The notes beneath the pieces were generated by a model. The model ran no database searches and had not been told where the DNA came from. It worked only from the letters and a program-made list of their open reading frames with translations. From Mercurialis annua (lineage: Eukaryota; Streptophyta; Magnoliopsida; Malpighiales; Euphorbiaceae), in NCBI RefSeq assembly GCF_937616625.2, contig NC_065576.1, positions 34,498,628 to 34,562,627 of the forward strand: 64,000 bases of DNA. The letters run 5' to 3'. The position numbers were made by a program, and so were the translations under genes. Below are positions 55,243 to 64,000 of the stretch, piece after piece (position 1 is the first letter of the stretch; every line of letters starts with the position of its first letter).

Positions 55243-55977
55243 TCAAAATCCAATAAAACTAGCAATCAGAATAATAACCCCCAAGCAAGATGCCATGCTC
55301 AAGTTGCTGACAAATGAAGCTCCGCCATTGCGAGGAGGAGCGGGCGCTGCCGGAGTGGAACCACCGGGAGCTGCCGGAGTAGAACCACCAGGAGCTGGTG
55401 TTGATCCACCACCACCCATCAACTTCAAAACTCCCATGGATTTCATGTGATCCGAACTCATTTCATGGCCAGCAGGATGTCCAATAGTCACAGCAGGGCC
55501 ATTTTGCCATACTTGATTAACCTCGGCCGCCTTCTCTGGCACCTTAACAGAACCGAAAATCACCAAATTATCGCCATTGGACTCACCGCTCAGATCCCAA
55601 ACCTCGAACGATAGCTTGGATTCCGTAATAGGTCCAGGAGATTTAATATTATAAGTTTTTACCACAACCGCGTCCTTATCGGATTTATACGCAAGTAGAG
55701 CCTGTGCACCGGCCATACCCGTCGCGGTTGGATTAATAGCCCATGCAACCCAACCATCAGGCTTCGGAGGCGCAGAAACATAACCAATTGAAAGTGATGA
55801 ATTGGTTGCATTATACGTGTAATGCAAGTAAGAATCCAATACAGGAAGATCAATGCAATCTGTGAATTTTTTATCGCTCGTAAATTTCTGTGATGTACAA
55901 GTGGTGGCAGAGTATGATGGGGTGATGAGCAAAGCTGCACATAGCGTGAGAGTTATTATAATTCTAGCAGAAGCCAT
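55243..55977 (-). CDS. AIR12-like DOMON-domain protein, secreted and probably GPI-anchored
   Basis: 244 codons in one exon, ATG at 55977. Residues 1-23 form a signal peptide. A DOMON domain (about 45-170) carries WVAWAINPT, the candidate heme-b ligand methionine 88 (TATGMAG) and histidine 171 (GHEM), matching the ligand positions known for AIR12. A proline/glycine/alanine-rich linker (PAPGGSTPAAPGGS) and a hydrophobic C-terminal tail point to a GPI anchor. AIR12 proteins are apoplastic b-type cytochromes on the plasma membrane that take part in redox exchange with ascorbate or quinones. A paralogue lies at 59495-60187 on the same strand. A TATA-like TTTATAAAATG lies about 70 bp upstream. Confidence 0.9.
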   Translation of the reverse strand: MASARIIITLTLCAALLITPSYSATTCTSQKFTSDKKFTDCIDLPVLDSYLHYTYNATNSSLSIGYVSAPPKPDGWVAWAINPTATGMAGAQALLAYKSDKDAVVVKTYNIKSPGPITESKLSFEVWDLSGESNGDNLVIFGSVKVPEKAAEVNQVWQNGPAVTIGHPAGHEMSSDHMKSMGVLKLMGGGGSTPAPGGSTPAAPGGSTPAAPAPPRNGGASFVSNLSMASCLGVIILIASFIGF

Positions 55978-56461
55978 ATTATAAACTCAGAATTTAGAAA
56001 ACGAAATAAAAAATTATGATTGGATTATGATGATGAATGTGTCATTTTATAAAGAGAAGACAGAGGCGTGTGGTCAGCATGTGATATGCTGTCTGATGCA
56101 ATGTTTACGGAGTTAACTTGTGGTCTAATTACTTCAACTCTTTGAAATCTGAATTGTTTTGTCTATTTTTGTATGTTAACTGGATCGGTGACTGCTTCAA
56201 TCCCTATTTGAGGTAATAATAAGTTTCATTTTGATATCTATTGAGAATGTCTAAATAAAGCATGAGCGTGTGTTGGCCCTACGTGTTCTATCTTGGATAT
56301 ATTTTTATTTTTAAGTCAATTTTGAATCTTTCTACTTTCTAGTATGTGGTTCATCGTTTGTTACACCAGTTTAATTCACTACAGAATTTATTAAGAACTT
56401 CATTTTTTATATTTCATGTACTAATAGTTATGTTACATTCAACTCAAAAATACATGACGAT

Positions 56462-56688
56462 AATCCCAAAGCGCAGATGAGTTGGTAAGGCGCTCTTCTG
56501 ACTTAATTAAGATTGCGGGTTCGAACCGTACTCATGTATGCAGCCGTTAAAACATGAGGGCCAAAATTTGTCTGCTGTAAGGGACCTACACGGTTCGAGT
56601 GAGGATTAGTTTGAATGTGGAAGGTTTAATGGTGTCGTCTCATCGTTAAGACCCGTTCAGGAAACCTCATGCACTCTGTACCAAAAAG
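56462..56688 (+). mobile_element. tRNA-derived SINE
   Basis: An internal RNA polymerase III promoter is visible: a box A-like GATGAGTTGGTAAGGCG (near 56474) and box B GGTTCGAACC (56519-56528). The unit is flanked by a 15-bp TSD (56447-56461 and 56689-56703) that agrees at 13 positions; both differences are G-to-A. Length is 227 bp, in the range of Au-like plant SINEs. The family name is not certain. Confidence 0.85.
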
Positions 56689-56703
56689 AAAATACATAAC
56701 AAT

Positions 56704-57213
56704 TCATTAAATACAAATTGTAATGTAAAATCTAGAAGGATTAACCCATTTTAAGATCTCTTAACTTTCCGTGTTTTGGTTATCTGGTCCCTGAACTTCA
56801 CTTTACCTTTTATGATCCGTGAATTTTGATTTTTCGCTTTCTCAAATTCTTAAACTTTGATTTTTCGCTTCTCAAGTCCTCAAACAGGTACGGATCACTA
56901 AACATAAGTTGACTAATAGTTTAGGGGTTTATCTCTCTCCCAAAATTGTAAACGAACAAAAAGAATTGACAGAGGATCTGAGAAAATAAAAAACTAAAGT
57001 TCGGCGACCAGAAAGGACGAAAGTGAAGTTCAAAATTTACATTAAAATATATCATCTTTTAATTTTTTCGTAGAGGCAAAATTTATTTATATCCACAACT
57101 TTAACTATGTTGTTCAATTTATCGTTAACATTAATTTAAATTTGTTTGTCAAATTTACAAATTGTTGTAAATATATCCAACACTCAATTTAAATCTACTT
57201 TTGAAGCACTTAA
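56704..57213. other. Intergenic stretch with a decayed foldback-like repeat
   Basis: GAACTTCACTTT (56795) and its inverse AAAGTGAAGTTC (57021) face each other across about 220 bp, with weaker matches inside. It may be an old foldback MITE. No ORF. Confidence 0.45.
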
Positions 57214-58976
57214 CCCTTTACTTATCTCGGTGTTCCCCTATGTAAAGGCAGACCTAAGATCTCTTATTTTGATAAACTTTTGGATTCGATGCGCGTTAGA
57301 TTAGCGGGGTGGAAGGCTAAATGCCTCTCTCCGGGAGGTAAACTTATTCTGATTAAATTTGTCCTTTGTAGCCTTCCTATTTACTCTCTTTCTATTCTCC
57401 CTGTTCTTATGACTATTCTTAAGGAATTAGAGAGAATTATGGCTAACTTTCTTTGGAACTCTAGAGATATTGATCGTTTTCATTGGATTTCTTGGAGCAA
57501 GATTTGTAGACCTATTTCTGCCGGTGGCCTTAATATTTGTAGACTTCCTGATATGTTGGAATCTCTTTTGGCTAAGATGGCTTGGCGCTTTATTTCCTTG
57601 GACTCGCTTTGGTCTTCTTTCATGCGTGATATGTATGGTTCTGTTACCCATTACCATTCTGCATCTTTTTGATTACTAGTGGTTCAACCCTTTGGCGTAA
57701 GATTCATTCCAATATTGATGATATTCTTGTTAATTCTATCTGGAATATTGGTTGTGGGAATGTTTCTTTTTGGTTTGATAATTGGAATGGAGTTTGTCTT
57801 GCTCCCTTTGCTCCCTTAGATTTTGATCCTTCTTTATCTATTGCTGATGGCCTTTCTGATATGGTTGCATCCTTTAGGTGTTTTTTCCACTTCTTTCTTC
57901 AATTCTTGGAAATTCTGCCCTTCCTCGTCTTCTTCTTGTCAGTGGAATTCTAGAATTTGGAGTATTGACATTCCCACTAGAATTAGTTTTTTTTCTTTAG
58001 AAGCTCTGGTATAGAGGCATCCCCACTGATAATAGGATTTGTAATTTCAAGATTCATTTTCCTTCTCGTTGTCATTGTTGCACCACGCCTTCGGTTGAGT
58101 CCTTTGATCACCTCTTCTTTCATGGCCATCTTGCTTCTTTCATATGGCGCTATTTGGTCCGTATTCTTGATGATTACTCTTTTCCTCTCACAATCCCGCA
58201 TTTGTATTTATCTTTGCTTTATGGTAGTTTGTATAACCAGTTCAACAAAGTCAAAATGCAGTTGATGTGTTGTGCCCTTTGGGAAATCTGGAAGCATAGA
58301 TGTGCTAGCTTTCATTCTGGTAATTCTCTTTCTTCGCATTCCACTCTTAGAGCTGTTATTAGGTGGATCCCAGATTTTCAACTTTCTCCTAGATTTCCTC
58401 TCATCTTTCGGGCAGAAAATCCATTCTCTTCAGGCTCTTCAAATTGGTATTATTCCTATCCTCCCTAAGAGAGTGTCTTGGCACAGATGGTTGACTCCCT
58501 CAAGTAATCTCAAGATCAACTTTGATGGTTCGTTTATGCTTGGTCGTGGTGTAATAGGTGGTATTATTAGAGATTCGTGTGGTACATGTATTAGTTGTTT
58601 TGCAGGTCCAGTGAGTGCTAGCACCAATCTAGATGCAGAGTTAGGGGGTCTTTTGCAGTGTTTGACAGTTTTTTCGGACTATTGGCCAGTTGTCGCTCAA
58701 GTGGAGTCTGATTCCAAAATTCTGGTGGAATCTGTTAAAGGCTCGATTGCTGCCCCTTCGATTATTGATAGGATCTTGCCTCATATTCATTCCTTAATGG
58801 ACTCTACGATTTTCACTCACATCTTTAGAAAGCAGAATATCACGGCAGACGCTCTTTCCAAGATTGGCCACTCTTTGGCTGTTATTACTTCTTTTGATGT
58901 TTTATATTTACCTAGTTCAGTTTCTACTTTTCTTTTGCAAGACTATCATGGTTATATGTTTCCTAGAACTAGTTGA
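57214..58976 (+). pseudogene. LINE ORF2 C-terminal part: RT end, zf-RVT and RNase H
   Basis: Frame 57280-57672 carries RLAGWKAKCLSPGGKLILIK and MANFLWNSRD, typical of the RT end in plant LINEs. After a frame change the CCTTP and FDHLFFHG pattern near 58075-58130 marks the zinc-binding zf-RVT region. Frame 58272-58976 ends with an RNase H (LKINFDGSF, GGIIRDSCG, DAELGGLLQCL, VESDSKILVE, NITADALSK) with the D, E, D, D residues. ORF1 and the catalytic RT half are absent. At least two frameshifts and stops, so inactive. Confidence 0.85.
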
Positions 58977-59130
58977 GTGCGTTATGCTCTTTTTTTATAG
59001 CTTTCTTTTTTATGCTTTGAGAGAATTTTTTATTTATTTATTTGTATCTCTCTTGGCTTATGTAACTACGGCAATTCCCTCCGCCATAAGTTAGGCTTTT
59101 AATAAAATTATGTGGCGGTTTAAAAAAAAA
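57214..59130 (+). mobile_element. 5'-truncated LINE (L1-type)
   Basis: It starts abruptly in ORF2 (PFTYLGVPLCKGRPKIS), runs through the RT C-terminal region and RNase H, and ends in a short 3' UTR with AATAAA followed by a poly(A) run (59122-59130). Possible 6-bp TSD ACTTAA (57208-57213 and 59131-59136). It lies between the two AIR12-like genes in the opposite orientation. Confidence 0.87.
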
Positions 59131-59494
59131 ACTTAAATAAAAGATCGATTATGTATTTATGACATCAAAAATTTATAAAAGAATTCGAAAAATAAGTTTT
59201 TTTATTAAGAGTTAGATATATATATTTGTCACAATGTATAAAATTGTGGTCCAGAATATTCAAGTAATTCTTTAGAGATATATATTTGACAAAATGATCA
59301 AAATTATGAAGATAATAAAGTATTTTGCCTTTCATAGATCACATTCCGTTCGAATTCTAAGGTATTTAAAAAATAGAAATATAAAGCATTAGGAAAAACT
59401 AGAAATCTTGCCAAATTAAACTATAGTTGCAGCAATATGAAGCATGTTACAATATATTCTAAATGAAAAAAAAATCAAGAACGAAGACGAATTA
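59131..59494. other. Intergenic stretch downstream of the second AIR12-like gene
   Basis: AT-rich; contains the probable 3' UTR of the gene at 59495. Nothing else supported. Confidence 0.55.
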
Positions 59495-60187
59495 TCAGAA
59501 TGCAACAAAACCAGTAATCAAAGCAAAAAATGGTACGATGAAATCCGAATTCCACTTCCGAACAGTAGAAATAGATCCTGACTTGTCCTGAGATGGTCCA
59601 GGAGTAGAAGCAGCAGCAACAAGCTCCAACACGCCTTTAGAGTTCATATTAGCATCAGCCATTTCATGCTGCTCAGGAACACCACTATCACTCACAGCTG
59701 ACCCAACCTGCCAAACCTGGTTCAACCTTTCCGCATTTTTAGGCACTTTTACCGTCGCGAATATCACTATGTTTCCTTCGTAAGACTCCGCGCCTATATC
59801 CCAAACATCGAACGAGAGCTTGGATTCCTGAGGCGGATCGTGGCTACTTATGTTGAAAGTCTTGACAATCAGTAAACCGTCATTCGATTTAAATGATAAT
59901 AAAGCCTGCGAACCTATCATGCCCGTTGATGTCGGGTTGATTGCCCACGCCACCCATCCGTCGAGTTTGGCAGGAGGGGCGACGAAGGCGATAGAAAGCG
60001 ATGAGTTGGCATTGTTGTAAGTGAAATGCAGGAAGGAATTGAGGACAGGAAGATCAGTGCAGTTTGCAAAGAGTTTGTTGCTTTTAAATTTTTGCTTATT
60101 ACAAGTTAATGAAACTGATGGAGAGATTAGCAGAGCTGAAGATAATATAAGGGCAATGTATAGAGTTTTGAAGTTAATCAACGCCAT
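59495..60187 (-). CDS. AIR12-like DOMON-domain protein, second paralogue
   Basis: 230 codons in one exon, ATG at 60187. Signal peptide about 1-26, then a DOMON domain with DGWVAWAINPTSTGM (methionine 90) and QHEM (histidine 174), the expected heme-ligand positions. The linker before the C-terminal hydrophobic segment is shorter and lacks the proline/glycine repeats of its neighbour (55243-55977). By eye about half of the residues match. A GPI anchor is likely from the hydrophobic tail (FIVPFFALITGFVAF). The same strand and proximity indicate an old tandem duplication later separated by a SINE and a LINE. It probably has the same type of apoplastic redox role. Confidence 0.88.
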   Translation of the reverse strand: MALINFKTLYIALILSSALLISPSVSLTCNKQKFKSNKLFANCTDLPVLNSFLHFTYNNANSSLSIAFVAPPAKLDGWVAWAINPTSTGMIGSQALLSFKSNDGLLIVKTFNISSHDPPQESKLSFDVWDIGAESYEGNIVIFATVKVPKNAERLNQVWQVGSAVSDSGVPEQHEMADANMNSKGVLELVAAASTPGPSQDKSGSISTVRKWNSDFIVPFFALITGFVAF

Positions 60188-61293
60188 TGTGTCTGAAGGA
60201 AAATGTAAGTGTATAAATTATATTCTCGTGGCCTTTTAATATAAATTAAATTGATTAAAAAAAAATGTATATAAGTAAATAACAGAAGGAATAGTGCTGA
60301 GAATACAAGAATCGTGATGATCTAGGGAAGGAAAATGAATTGAAATTAATTCAGGGAAATTGCCAAAAATGGTTCGATATTTCCAATTTATATTGCATGC
60401 TATAATTTCTAAGTTCGTGGGAATTAGTCTATTTTGTTTTTTCCTTTTTCTTGACATATAATGAATTAGCTTTCTTTCACATGCATGATACAGATTTATA
60501 TTTCATCAGATTTTGGTGTAAACAAAACAAATTAATTGGATATTAAACTTTTCAAATCACTTGACTTTTCTCAAATTAAAGAAAGATCATTAAATAAATT
60601 TTTCTTATAAAATTATCGCTAAACTATAACTTTTGTTATAAAAATATTTCTATTGTCATAAAAAGCTAATTTTTTTATAAATTACAAAAAAATTATTGAA
60701 TATACCCTTAATTAAAAAAAGATTACTGAATTATGTCTCTTTTATAATTTCGGCTTGCCACATAAGTAAAAATGTTGAATTTTAGCGTGAGAACGGTAGG
60801 TCTTATATGGATGAACCCTTTTGTAATAAAAGATTTAATTTAATGACTATTTTATAAAAAAAGGTTTGTTTAATAATTTATCTGCAATTTTAAAAAAGTA
60901 TAATGAGTTACAGAATTTAATATCCCCGATTAATCAGTGAAGAAGGGTTCGAAATGGCAGAGGGATTCTTCCACTCCACCACTTATTGTTGCACTTCGAC
61001 TCTAATTACAAATGACTTTATTATCCATTAGCAAGAAGTATTTATCTTTTATCTTCTAATATTTCACAATATCTTTAATAATTACTGCTCTAGCTAGTTT
61101 TATTGCAATTCTATTTATCCAAAATTCCTAATGTCCATATATTTACAGCAAGAAATTCATAAATTAAAAAAAAAAAAGCAACAATACATATGGAAAAAAT
61201 AAATTTAAAAGAATTAAAATTAATTTCTTTTGAACTATTTAAAACGTTGTTATGATTTACGTATTTTATAACTATTTGTGATTTATAGAACAA
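60188..61293. other. AT-rich region upstream of the second AIR12-like gene
   Basis: It includes the promoter of the minus-strand gene (TATA-like TTATATACA about 85 bp upstream of the ATG). The rest is AT-rich with no ORF or repeat I can support. Confidence 0.55.
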
Positions 61294-61371
61294 AGGCTCA
61301 CTTTACCCCTCAACTTGGCACAAAGTATTAAAATCGTCAAAGTTATATATAAATTACGAACAAAGGATCAC

Positions 61372-62410
61372 GAAAGGTTTGACCTTTTTAATCATTTGGT
61401 CAAAGTTATATATAAATCACGAACAAAGGATCACTTTGCCCCCTCAACTTGGCACAAAGTATCAGTCATATTTCAATACTAAATAATTAATTAAAAACTA
61501 CCCTAATTAGTCATATTTCAATACTAAATAATTATAGTTTAAACCTAATTAATTCAGGGGCCTTTTTAGACTTTTTTCAAAAAAAATTCAAATTTTTTTC
61601 TCAGTTTCAGGCGAGAAGGAACTCTCCTCGCCGGAAAAAGGAAGTTGCTGCTCCTGAGGAGCAGCAGCTGCGGTCTGTTTCTGAGAGAATAAACCCGCCG
61701 TCTGTTCTCTAATGAACAGACGAAGGGTCTGTTCTCTGAAGAAGAGACCCGCCGTCTGTTCGATCCGCCGTCTGTTCTTCAGAGAACAGTCGGCGGTCTG
61801 TTCTCTGAAGAACATACCTGGATCTGTCAGAGAACAGATCCGGTTTGTTCTCTAAAGAACAGACCTGGTCTGTTCTTGAAGAAGAACAGATACCCAGATC
61901 TGTTCTTCTTCAATAACAGACCCACGGGTCTGTTCTTGAGGACCCACGGGTCCATAAAAAAATTTAATTTTTTTTTAATTTTTTTGTTAAAAATTTAACA
62001 AAATTTAATGTTTTGATTAAAAAATTGATTTGGGGATTGATTTGTTATATATAAAAAATTTTGGGGTTAATTTGTTATATAAAATTTTAAATTAAAAGGA
62101 TTAAATTGTTTTTGTTTTAAATTATTAGGAGTTAATTTAAAATGTTATGAAATAATTAGGATCATTTTAACCTCTTTACCATTTAAAACTACCTAGGATA
62201 AAAGAAACCCGGGGAGTGTATCTCACTCTCTTAAGTGGGAGTGGGGAGGGGGATTTTGTACCAAATTTAACAAGTTCAGGGTAAAAGTGATCCCGTTTTG
62301 CTAATTTGGACATTTTTGATACTTTGTGCCAAGTTGAGGGGGCAAAGTGATCCTTTGTTCGTGATTTATATATAACTTTGACCAAATGATTAAAAAGGTC
62401 AAACCTTTCA
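61372..62410. mobile_element. Foldback element with perfect 92-bp inverted ends
   Basis: 61372-61463 and 62319-62410 are exact inverted copies over 92 bases. The 855-bp interior has a cluster of palindromes (61660-61945) and AT-rich sequence, and no convincing ORF. A partial direct copy of the left arm lies just before it (61294-61371). No TSD is obvious, so the true element ends may lie a little outside. Confidence 0.8.
61660..61945. repeat. Cluster of short palindromes (GTCTGTTCT/AGAACAGAC)
   Basis: About eight hairpin-forming units share arms GTCTGTTCT and AGAACAGAC with variable 3-6 base loops, for example around 61680-61722, 61733-61755, 61770-61790 and 61845-61864. Linkers contain CCGCCG or GATC. 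Confidence 0.8.
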
Positions 62411-62656
62411 TGAAAGATTCACAAAAGTCTTAATTTTTCAATTGTATCCAATTTGTCCTGAAACACATGATTTCGTTTCAATATGTCCAATTATTTAATT
62501 TTGCTCATGTGGCGCCTACGTGGCGCTGATCTGACATGGCACACATCAGTGCCACATAAGTAAAAGTGTGTAGTTGGACAAAATAACGAAATCATGCGTT
62601 TCAGAACATATTGGATAAAAATTGAAAGATTTTGACTTTCGTGAAACTTTCATGAA
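62408..62656. mobile_element. Foldback MITE
   Basis: Ends TCATGAAAG and CTTTCATGA face each other. Inside, CATGATTTCGTT mirrors AACGAAATCATG and TTGTATCCAA mirrors TTGGATAAAAA. An inner GTGGCGCC and TGGCGCTG palindromic centre lies at about 62505-62545. The outer flanks also pair (GACCAAATGATTAAAAAGG with CCTTTTTTAGTCATTTGG). Confidence 0.75.
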
Positions 62657-62783
62657 AGTTTTGGCCTTTTTTAGTCATTTGGCTTATAATAAAACATTCT
62701 AGAAATATTTATAAAAATTATAAGGTAATAATAAGTATTAATGAATATATACATGAACATATACATAAATTTTATATAATGAG

Positions 62784-62807
62784 GTCTCTCTCTCTCTGTG
62801 TGTGTAT

Positions 62808-62836
<29 letters not shown>
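62784..62836. repeat. Compound microsatellite (TC)n(TG)n(TA)n
   Basis: Simple dinucleotide runs in series. Confidence 0.9.
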
Positions 62837-62839
<3 letters not shown>

Positions 62840-62966
62840 ATTAAAATTAAGAAATATATGTATTTTTTTATGAATGATTTAGTATTAAAATAATATTTAG
62901 ACTTTTCCTTTTATATTTTAAAACTATTAAATAATTACATTACTAATACTATTATATAAATTATAG

Positions 62967-63277
62967 GGATAATGTCAAAAAAAATAATGAACTTTACACG
63001 TTTTTTCATTTTAATCACGCAATTTAAATTTTTTTATGTTCATGCACGAACTATCACTTTTTCTCAAATTTGTGCATGGTGCTGAGGTGGCATTCATTCA
63101 TTGGTGTATAATGACCTCCACCTCACTGAATTGCACCAATAGAACCATGACACCTCAGCACCATGCATGAATTTGAAAAAAAATAGCAGTTCGTGTATGA
63201 AAATGAGAAAATTTAAACTACATGATTAAAATGAAAAAACGTGTAGAGTTGGTGAATCTTTATGACATTAACCCTAA
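62967..63277. mobile_element. Foldback MITE
   Basis: The left end GGGATAATGTCA mirrors the right end TGACATTAACCC. CACGTTTTTTCATTTTAAT mirrors ATTAAAATGAAAAAACGTG, and GGTGCTGAGGTGGCA mirrors TGACACCTCAGCACC. No ORF. Confidence 0.82.
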
Positions 63278-64000
63278 ATTATAACTATAAGATATTAAAT
63301 ATCCATTCAACCATCTATCACTTTATTTCGTAAAGCACTCTTAATTAAAAATTCAATAAATATACACTCAACATTTATTAGTAATTAACAAATACTCTAT
63401 ACTCCATTTATTTGTATAAATATTTGTATAATATTCTAATATACATTTATATTTTAAATATTAAAAGAGTTTAATATAAATTTATTTTTTAATTTGAAAT
63501 TTATACTTTTATTTTATCATTATTGATGTGTTAACTTTAGATTTTTGAAAGTAATATTTTTTTATTTTAATTTTTAAAAAATTAAATTAAGTTGTCTAAT
63601 GTATAAATAAGATATATAGTTGATCTCTTAATTTTACATACTGAAATTTATAAAACGATCATACCAGAGTCACATCGAGTTAGTTTCCCTTAGGGAGAGT
63701 TTGGGAGAAAATGTGAGAGATTTGGTACATAGTCACTTTAGAAGGAGAAGTTTCATATTTCTTTTCCCTCTCTCTTTCAAGCACTTCGCTGCTGGAATAA
63801 TGCGAAATAAAAAATTAGACTCATGTCAGACCGCTCTGAACTCCGAACCGCCAACATTACGATCCTGGATTATAAAAGCTTGGTTAGCCTTGACCTGACA
63901 AGCTACTTATATTTATTTAAGTAATTTTATTAAAAATATATGACAAGATATCGTTTCCACTCATAATCCTACACGGGTACCTCTGGGAATATTATAAGAA
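63278..64000. other. AT-rich intergenic region to window end
   Basis: No gene is supported. From about 63660 the composition is less AT-rich; a short open stretch (63701-63898) has no recognisable domain and may belong to a repeat continuing beyond the window. Confidence 0.5.

Noticed and set aside
56462..56540. Functional tRNA gene
   Set aside because: Box A and box B are present, but the sequence does not fold into a tRNA cloverleaf and the unit extends about 150 bp with a TSD, as in a SINE.
63701..63898. ORF of 65 codons near the right end
   Set aside because: No recognisable domain or promoter; the window ends before context can be judged.

Overview
This window is nuclear DNA of a flowering plant, most likely a eudicot. 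The evidence is the set of plant-specific LTR retrotransposon lineages (Ty3/gypsy Tat, Athila and Tekay/Del types, several Ty1/copia), an L1-type LINE, a tRNA-derived SINE, foldback MITEs, and three plant host genes: a CYP96A-like cytochrome P450 and two AIR12-like DOMON proteins. I cannot name the species.

Bases 1-38546 are one nest of retrotransposons, resolved by target-site duplications (TSDs). The outermost layer is a decayed Tat-lineage gypsy element: gag to integrase at 1-5107, and its tandem-repeat region, antisense ORF and 3' LTR at 33962-38546. Into its tandem repeats inserted Athila-like element A (5217-33956, TSD CCGAT). The 5' LTR of A then received a 3.2 kb solo LTR (5816-8983, TSD TTACT), and the post-pol ORF of A received a second Athila-like element, B (17352-30261, TSD AGGGC). 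B is the youngest: its two 1540-bp LTRs differ by about 24 substitutions. Its gag-pol frame carries five nonsense codons and no frameshift, while its separate 463-codon post-pol ORF is intact.

The most unusual signal is a module of about 120-135 bp made of four short near-perfect palindromes centred on TCGATCGA. It recurs at corresponding places in A and B: in each LTR upstream of the TATA box, in the protease-RT linker (inside the open frame), and between pol and the post-pol ORF. B has one more copy after that ORF, where A has none. Arm sequences are element-specific (GGGCTCGATCGAGCCC in A; GCTTCTCGATCGAGAAGC or CATGTCTCGACCAAGACATG in B), but layout and a TTAA(A/G)TGA-like spacer are shared. 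Unrelated LTRs further along carry other palindrome clusters (GACGATCGTC near 50.7 kb, GCAGAATTCTG-type near 47.6 kb).

Bases 38547-44949 hold a 0.4 kb foldback MITE, the single-exon P450 gene (minus strand, 39981-41501) and AT-rich intergenic DNA with two small MITE-like elements. Bases 44950-54735 are a graveyard of three copia remnants, a truncated Tekay-like fragment and a 3.3 kb solo LTR with a CpG-decayed TSD.

Bases 54736-64000 hold the two AIR12-like genes (both minus strand). They are separated by a SINE with a 15-bp TSD, a decayed foldback-like stretch and a 5'-truncated LINE. Beyond them lie several foldback elements, including a perfect 92-bp inverted repeat, then AT-rich sequence with no gene I recognise.
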